The translations under genes were made by a program, and so were the position numbers. From Rhodothermales bacterium (GTDB lineage Bacteria > Bacteroidota > Rhodothermia > Rhodothermales > UBA10348): 10,445 nucleotides of DNA. Positions within the stretch are counted from its first letter, which is position 1. The number at the start of each line of letters is the position of its first letter. The notes under the pieces are model-generated. The model had not been told where the DNA came from. It was given only the letters and a program-made list of their open reading frames with translations, and ran no database searches. This document shows positions 6,262-10,445 of the stretch, piece by piece. The stretch spans positions 1 to 10,445 of the forward strand of contig JABDJZ010000287.1 of the NCBI GenBank assembly GCA_013003255.1. The letters are read 5' to 3'.

Positions 6262-6277
6262 TTCGACCCTTTAGACC

Positions 6278-6787
6278 ATGACACCGATCCTGGCTGCAGG
6301 CCTGCTGGATCCAAACTTCGGTTTGGCCATCTGGATTCTGATCACCTTTTCGCTTCTGCTTCTGTTGCTCTGGCGCTTTGCCTGGGGACCGATCACGTCC
6401 GCGCTCGATGAGCGCGAAGGCACGATCCAGTCTTCCCTGGAGCAGGCCGAGAAGGCATTGGCAGAGGCAAAGATGATTCAGGCCGACAACGACAAGGCTC
6501 GCCGTGAGGCGGACGTCGAGGCGCAGCGCATCCTTCGGGAAGCGCGCGACACGGCAGAGGCCCTTCGTTCAGAAGAGGTGGAGAAGACCAAGACCCAACT
6601 TCGCCAGATGCAGGAGTCGGCCCAGGCAGAGATTGCGCGTGAGCGCGATTCTGCATTGGACACCCTGCGCAGCGAAGTGGCTGATCTTGCGCTTCAGGCG
6701 GCGGAGCGCGTGCTGGGTGACAGCATGAACGACGACCGTCAGCGCAAGCTGGTCAAGGACTTCCTCAACGACCTTCCGACCAACTGA
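6278..6787 (+). CDS. atpF: ATP synthase Fo subunit b (peripheral stalk)
   Basis: The 169-residue protein begins with one membrane helix (about 15-33, FGLAIWILITFSLLLLLLW). A long charged helix follows, rich in Glu, Ala, Arg and Gln (about 40-140), as in the dimeric right-handed coiled coil of subunit b. The hinge region GPITSALDEREGTIQSSLEQ is typical of bacterial b subunits, as is the C-terminal ALQAAERVLGDSMNDDRQRK, which contacts delta. It links subunit a in the membrane to alpha/delta on F1 and keeps them from rotating. Only one b gene is visible, so the stalk would be a b homodimer. Length is normal. The start follows the atpE-atpF hairpin, and the gene ends 10 nt before atpH. Confidence 0.96.
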   Translation: MTPILAAGLLDPNFGLAIWILITFSLLLLLLWRFAWGPITSALDEREGTIQSSLEQAEKALAEAKMIQADNDKARREADVEAQRILREARDTAEALRSEEVEKTKTQLRQMQESAQAEIARERDSALDTLRSEVADLALQAAERVLGDSMNDDRQRKLVKDFLNDLPTN

Positions 6788-6797
6788 TCATCCCGAG

Positions 6798-7349
6798 ATG
6801 AGCAACCTTACCATTGCCCGACGCTACGCTCAGGCGCTCCTCGAGAGTGCCGAAGCGGACAAGGCGAAGGACGCGGTAGACAAAGACATCGCGGTTATCC
6901 GCGATGCGCTGACCGACTCAGCAGAGTTGGAGCGCTTCTTCGGAAGCCCGATTGTCTCGCGTGAGAAGAAGAAGGCGGTAGTCGACTCTCTCTTTGGCAA
7001 GAACCTCTCCGCGACCACGGTTCGCATGCTGCACCTTCTGGTGGACAAGCGACGGGAAGGAGAGGTGGCAGCGGTCGCGGCTTCGTACCAGGACCTTCGG
7101 GATGCTGAAGAGGGCGTCGTTCAGGTCTCCGTGCGCTCCGCTCGCGAGTTGACCTCGGATGACCGGTCGGCGATCACGACCAGTCTTGAGAAGCGCCTGT
7201 CCAAGCGGGTGCGGCTCGACGTTTCCGTCGACGCCTCCCTCATCGGGGGAATCGTCGTGCAGGAAGGCGACACGGTGTATGATGGCAGCGTATCCAACAA
7301 GCTGGCCTCGCTTCGCGAGCGGATGTTGGATTCGACGATGATGAACTAA
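6798..7349 (+). CDS. atpH: ATP synthase F1 subunit delta (OSCP)
   Basis: The 183-residue protein shows both ends of the delta/OSCP family. The N-terminal helical domain starts IARRYAQALLESAE and continues through FFGSPIVSREKKKAVVDSLF. The C-terminal signature is LIGGIVVQEGDTVYDGSVSN, followed by KLASLRERM. The middle stretch VVQVSVRSARELTSDDRSAI is also usual. It caps the F1 head and binds the C-terminal ends of subunit b, completing the peripheral stalk. Its length and its order between atpF and atpA are standard. The 33-nt gap to atpA holds only a weak 5-bp stem (AGGGC 7352-7356 with GCCCT 7363-7367) that I do not consider significant. Confidence 0.96.
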   Translation: MSNLTIARRYAQALLESAEADKAKDAVDKDIAVIRDALTDSAELERFFGSPIVSREKKKAVVDSLFGKNLSATTVRMLHLLVDKRREGEVAAVAASYQDLRDAEEGVVQVSVRSARELTSDDRSAITTSLEKRLSKRVRLDVSVDASLIGGIVVQEGDTVYDGSVSNKLASLRERMLDSTMMN

Positions 7350-7382
7350 CCAGGGCAACTGAGCCCTTCAATTTGATACGCG

Positions 7383-8972
7383 ATGGCAACGGCAATTCGG
7401 CCCGATGAGGTCACTGCAGTCCTGAAGCGCGAACTCGGTGGCTTTGAATCAGACACCGACGTGTACGAGGTTGGATCCGTTCTCCAGGTAGGAGACGGAA
7501 TCGCCCGTATCTATGGCCTCTCGAAAGTGCAGGCCGGCGAACTTCTTGAATTCCCTTCCACCGGTGTGACCGGCATGGTGCTGAACCTGGAAGAGGACAA
7601 CGTTGGAGCCGTGCTTTTCGGCGCCGTGGACACGGTCAAGGAAGGTGACGAGGTCCGTCGGACCAAGCGCATCGCTTCCATCAACGTGGGCGAGGGCATG
7701 CTCGGCCGCGTGATCAACCCGCTGGGTGCACCCATCGATGGCCGCGGTGCCATCAGCGGTGAGACCTACGAGATGCCGCTGGAGCGCAAGGCGCCTTCGG
7801 TTATCTACCGTGAGCCGGTCTCCGAGCCGCTTCAGACGGGTATCAAGGCCATCGACTCCATGATCCCGATTGGTCGGGGTCAGCGTGAGCTGGTGATTGG
7901 TGACCGCCAGACGGGAAAGACGTCTGTCCTCGTGGACACCATCATCGCCCAGAAGGCCACGCACAAGACTGACAAGCCGGTCTATTGCATCTACGTGGCG
8001 GTCGGCCAGAAGAACTCCACCGTTGCCCAGGTGCAGCGCGCGCTCGAGGAGAATGGCGCGATGGAGTACACGACCATCGTCAACGCCTCCGCTTCGGATC
8101 CGGCCACCCTGCAGTTCATCGCTCCGTATGCCGGCGCCTGTCTCGGAGAGTTCTTCCGGGACACCGGTCGCCACGCACTGGTGATCTACGATGACCTGTC
8201 CAAGCAGGCCGTGGCTTACCGTCAGGTATCGCTGCTCCTCCGTCGTCCTCCCGGACGTGAGGCCTATCCCGGAGACGTCTTCTACCTCCACTCCCGCCTC
8301 CTGGAGCGCGCCGCCAAGGTGAACGCTACCGACTCGGTGGCGCAGGCCATGAATGATGTGCCTGACTCGCTGAAAGGCAAGATCAAGGGTGGTGGCTCGC
8401 TGACCGCACTTCCGGTTATTGAGACCCAGGCCGGCGACGTTTCTGCCTACATCCCGACCAACGTGATCTCGATCACCGACGGTCAGATCTTCCTTGAGTC
8501 CAACCTCTTCAACGCAGGTGTCCGCCCGGCCATCAACGTCGGTATCTCCGTGTCCCGTGTGGGTGGTAACGCCCAGACCAAGGCCATGAAGAAGGTCTCC
8601 GGTACGCTTCGCCTGGATCTGGCGCAGTATCGCGAGCTTGAGGCGTTCTCCAAGTTCGGTTCCGATCTGGATCCCGCTACGCAGCGTCAGCTGACGCGTG
8701 GGGCGCTCCTGGTTGAGGTGCTGAAGCAGGGACTCTACGAGCCGTTCCCGGTCGAAGAGCAGATTGCCATCATCTACGTGGCCACTCAGGGTATGCTGGA
8801 TGCGGTTCCGGTCGAGGATATCAAGCAGTTCGAGGTTGACTTCCTGGAGCGTCTCCGCCTTAAGCACGCCGACGTGCTCGACAGCATTCGCGAGACCGGC
8901 AAGACCTCTGACGAGGCTGCCGCGACTCTGAAGCAGGTTGCCACCGACCTGGTTGCTCTCAAGACTGCGTAG
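7383..8972 (+). CDS. atpA: ATP synthase F1 subunit alpha
   Basis: The 529-residue protein has the three-part alpha structure: an N-terminal beta-barrel (about 25-95, from VGSVLQVGDGIARIYGL), the nucleotide-binding domain, and the C-terminal helical domain. The P-loop is GDRQTGKT at 173-180. The Walker B region is HALVIYDDLSKQA with Asp270 and Asp271. The family signature around Arg392 (ISVSRVGGNAQTKAMKK) holds the arginine that reaches into the catalytic site of the neighbouring beta subunit. Alpha's own sites are non-catalytic. Lys, Gln and Thr in the P-loop distinguish it from beta, which would read GGAGVGKT. Length is slightly above E. coli (513). The partner beta gene is not in this window. 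Confidence 0.98.
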   Translation: MATAIRPDEVTAVLKRELGGFESDTDVYEVGSVLQVGDGIARIYGLSKVQAGELLEFPSTGVTGMVLNLEEDNVGAVLFGAVDTVKEGDEVRRTKRIASINVGEGMLGRVINPLGAPIDGRGAISGETYEMPLERKAPSVIYREPVSEPLQTGIKAIDSMIPIGRGQRELVIGDRQTGKTSVLVDTIIAQKATHKTDKPVYCIYVAVGQKNSTVAQVQRALEENGAMEYTTIVNASASDPATLQFIAPYAGACLGEFFRDTGRHALVIYDDLSKQAVAYRQVSLLLRRPPGREAYPGDVFYLHSRLLERAAKVNATDSVAQAMNDVPDSLKGKIKGGGSLTALPVIETQAGDVSAYIPTNVISITDGQIFLESNLFNAGVRPAINVGISVSRVGGNAQTKAMKKVSGTLRLDLAQYRELEAFSKFGSDLDPATQRQLTRGALLVEVLKQGLYEPFPVEEQIAIIYVATQGMLDAVPVEDIKQFEVDFLERLRLKHADVLDSIRETGKTSDEAAATLKQVATDLVALKTA

Positions 8973-8987
8973 CCCGGCTACTGACCT

Positions 8988-9905
8988 ATGGCAAGCCTAA
9001 GGGACATTAGAAACCGCATTTCGTCGGTCCGGAACACCCAGCAGGTGACCCGGGCGATGAAGATGGTCTCTGCCGCCAAGTTGCGGAAGGCACAGGAAGG
9101 CATCTTCCAGACGCGACCCTATGCGTTCAAGGTGGGTGAGATCATCAGTCACCTGAAGCGGCATGTGGACCCGTCCACCCATCCGCTCTTCAGCCAGGAG
9201 GATAACTCCGAAGGCGTTTGCCTTGTGATCGTCACCGCTGATCGCGGTCTCGCCGGTGGATTCAACTCCAATCTGATCAAGGTCGCGGAGAAGGCCATCG
9301 AGGAGCGCTTCGCCATGGAGCGCGACAACGGCCAGCTCCACCTCATTTGCGTCGGTCGGAAGGGGCACGAGCATTTCGCTCACCGTGGGTACCAGATTCT
9401 GGGCGATCACCGCGGTGCGTTCGATAAGCTCTCCTTCTCCACGGCGGCCGAGGTTGCCAAGGAGGCCGTTGAGGGATACAAGTCCCATAAGTGGGATCAG
9501 GTGTTCGTGATCTACAACGAGTTCAAGAACACCATCTCGCAGAACCGGATTGTCGAGCCCTTTCTCCCAATCCCGAGTCACCAGTTCCTCACGCCCGTGA
9601 TGGAAGACCAGGGGCTTGGCGAGGAGGAGGAAGAGCTGCAGGCGGCAGTTGATTACCTGTTTGAGCCCGGTGCTGCCAAGATCCTGGACGAGCTTGTGCC
9701 TCGGTACCTGAACTACCAGCTCTGGCGCGCGCTTCTTGAGTCCAACGCCGCCGAGCAGGGCGCCCGGATGGTGGCCATGGACAACGCGACCAACAATGCC
9801 GAGGACCTGCTGAAGGACCTGAAGCTGAAGTACAACCGCGCGCGCCAGGACGCGATTACGAAGGAGCTGATTGAAATAACGTCCGGAGCGGACGCACTCG
9901 GCTAG
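8988..9905 (+). CDS. atpG: ATP synthase F1 subunit gamma (central stalk)
   Basis: The 305-residue protein carries both gamma signatures. The N-terminal helix starts MASLRDIRNRISSVRNTQQV and continues TRAMKMVSAAKLRKAQ. The C-terminal helix reads ESNAAEQGARMVAMDNATNN, then AEDLLKDLKLKYNRARQDAI. These two helices form the coiled coil that rotates inside the alpha3-beta3 ring. The central Rossmann-like part includes VTADRGLAGGFNSNL (about 83-97). An acidic run (EEEEEL, about 219-224) makes it a little longer than E. coli gamma (287). No chloroplast-type redox cysteine loop is present. It begins 15 nt after atpA and is the last atp gene here; atpD, which usually follows in undivided operons, is absent. 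Confidence 0.97.
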   Translation: MASLRDIRNRISSVRNTQQVTRAMKMVSAAKLRKAQEGIFQTRPYAFKVGEIISHLKRHVDPSTHPLFSQEDNSEGVCLVIVTADRGLAGGFNSNLIKVAEKAIEERFAMERDNGQLHLICVGRKGHEHFAHRGYQILGDHRGAFDKLSFSTAAEVAKEAVEGYKSHKWDQVFVIYNEFKNTISQNRIVEPFLPIPSHQFLTPVMEDQGLGEEEEELQAAVDYLFEPGAAKILDELVPRYLNYQLWRALLESNAAEQGARMVAMDNATNNAEDLLKDLKLKYNRARQDAITKELIEITSGADALG

Positions 9906-9911
9906 CCCGGG

Positions 9912-9944
9912 GCTGGATCATCAGCGTTCCAGCATTGTAGATTG
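9912..9944 (+). promoter_or_regulatory. Small hairpin and weak possible promoter before tRNA-Ser
   Basis: The 48 nt between atpG and the tRNA contain GCTGGA (9912-9917) and TCCAGC (9928-9933), a 6-bp stem without a T-tract, so there is no clear terminator for the atp operon. TGGATC (9914-9919) and TAGATT (9938-9943 region), about 18 bp apart, could be a poor sigma70 promoter for the tRNA. Read-through from atpG into the tRNA, with processing, is equally possible. Confidence 0.25.
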
Positions 9945-9953
9945 GCGCCCCAC

Positions 9954-10043
<90 letters not shown>

Positions 10044-10052
10044 ACCCGGATG

Positions 10053-10088
10053 ACCCCGACTGTCGCAGACAGTCGGGGTTTCTTTTTT
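10053..10088 (+). terminator. Intrinsic terminator after tRNA-Ser
   Basis: CCCCGACTGTC (10054-10064) and GACAGTCGGGG (10068-10078) form a perfect 11-bp stem, extended by an A-T pair, with a GCA loop, followed by TTTCTTTTTT (10079-10088). It begins 11 nt past the tRNA. Because no other terminator follows atpG, it may also end the atp transcript. Confidence 0.92.
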
Positions 10089-10099
10089 GGCGGCAGCGT

Positions 10100-10155
10100 C
10101 AAGCCGCCATCACCCTTAGCGCCGGGGGGGCAGCGATTTGGCCAGAGGCGGCTTG
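10100..10155. repeat. 9-bp inverted repeat after the terminator
   Basis: CAAGCCGCC (10100-10108) and GGCGGCTTG (10147-10155) are exact reverse complements, 38 nt apart. It lies between the tRNA terminator and the repeat array. No gene is visible here. The significance is unclear, given the high G+C content. Confidence 0.35.
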
Positions 10156-10168
10156 TGAGCAGTCGCCG

Positions 10169-10194
10169 AAAAAGAAACCAGGGCCGTCAGGCCC
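10169..10194 (-). terminator. Possible minus-strand terminator facing the tRNA
   Basis: Read on the minus strand, GGGCC-TGAC-GGCCC (10194-10181) is followed by TGG and then TTTCTTTTT (10177-10169). The stem is only 5 bp but all G-C. It would stop transcription arriving from a gene to the right of the window, through the repeat array. The same GGCCGTCAGGCC core recurs near 10399-10410 without a T-tract. Confidence 0.45.
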
Positions 10195-10445
10195 GCGGGT
10201 CATCCGGGTGCGGGCCCACCCCCACCGGGATGTGCGAGCGCAGCGAGCAAATCCCCCCGGTGTTTGCGGCCCGCGGGTCATCCGGGTGCGGGCCCACCCC
10301 CATCGGGATGTGCGAGCGGAGCGAGCAAATCCCCGCGTGTTGTTTGCGCCGCGCGGGTCATCCGGGTGCGGGCGGAGCGAGCAACTCCCCCCGGTGGCGG
10401 CCGTCAGGCCCGAGGGTCATCCGGGTGCGGGCCCACCCCCATCGG
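10190..10445. repeat. GC-rich tandem repeat array, four units, cut by window edge
   Basis: The core GGGTCATCCGGGTGCGGGC occurs exactly four times, at 10197, 10275, 10355 and 10414, with spacings of 78, 80 and 59. Full units continue with CCCACCCCCAYCGGGATG, a TGCGAGCG-type stretch and GAGCAAATCCCC. The third unit lacks 24 nt (CCACCCCC through GCGAGC), which explains its shorter period. In units 1 and 2, GGCCCGC and GCGGGCC flank the core and can pair, and GGGATGTGC can pair with GCAAATCCC with one mismatch, so each full unit can form two hairpins. Periods not divisible by three and the lack of a plausible protein argue against coding. The array continues beyond the window, so its total size is unknown. 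It could be a REP-like or intergenic repeat family, or a minisatellite. Confidence 0.87.

Noticed and set aside
7449..8867. Minus-strand open frame of 472 codons
   Set aside because: It is the antisense shadow of atpA, produced by the strong codon bias of a highly expressed high-GC gene. The product (rich in Arg, His, Gly, Val) has no family features.
10099..10281. Minus-strand 60-codon open frame in the repeat region
   Set aside because: It consists mostly of translated repeat sequence; the repeat period is not a multiple of three, so no constant protein would result.
10190..10445. CRISPR array
   Set aside because: Repeat cores are regular, but the intervals between them are themselves repeated rather than unique, spacing varies (78, 80, 59), and no cas gene is present.

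Overview
Overall, this is mostly a housekeeping locus. The window carries the F1Fo ATP synthase genes atpB-E-F-H-A-G, led by two small membrane-protein genes of the AtpZ and AtpI types and, further upstream, a bactofilin gene and an M23 peptidase gene. Several traits point to the Bacteroidota/Rhodothermota side of the tree: atpD and atpC do not follow atpG, AtpB has a signal peptide and a long extracytoplasmic N-terminus, none of the genes has a convincing Shine-Dalgarno sequence, and a DUF3667-type protein is present. The high G+C content by eye favours a Rhodothermales-like lineage. That placement is inference.

Layout. Positions 1-858 (minus strand) hold most of an OmpA-family outer-membrane protein gene, cut by the window edge just as its peptidoglycan-binding domain begins. 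A perfect 16-bp palindrome touches its start codon. Positions 1002-1985 (plus) encode a zinc-ribbon, multi-pass DUF3667-type membrane protein. Positions 2062-2313 (minus) are rpsT (ribosomal protein S20), with a clear sigma70-type promoter and an intrinsic terminator. Positions 2466-3812 (plus) hold a membrane-anchored M23 (LytM) endopeptidase and a bactofilin, a pair known elsewhere to shape the cell wall. Positions 3823-4206 are AtpZ-like, and 4371-4685 (possibly from 4203) are AtpI-like. Positions 4682-9905 hold atpB, atpE, atpF, atpH, atpA and atpG, giving all Fo subunits plus delta, alpha and gamma. The catalytic beta and the epsilon subunits must be encoded elsewhere. Positions 9954-10042 are tRNA-Ser(GCT), followed by a strong terminator. 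From about 10190 to the window end there is a GC-rich, non-coding tandem repeat array with hairpin-forming units.

The genes from 2466 to 9905 all lie on the plus strand with short gaps or overlaps and could be one transcription unit. The exception is the 164-nt stretch after atpZ, which holds a strong inverted repeat and no convincing coding sequence. Further hairpins lie on both sides of atpE, where subunit-specific expression control would be expected because the c-ring needs many copies. No CRISPR array, insertion sequence, phage gene or defence system was found. The items most worth a second look are the repeat array and its 17-bp inverted match to the tRNA-Ser 3' end, the RNA structures around atpZ/atpI and atpE, the start-codon palindrome of the OmpA-like gene, and the linkage of bactofilin and M23 peptidase to the ATP synthase cluster.
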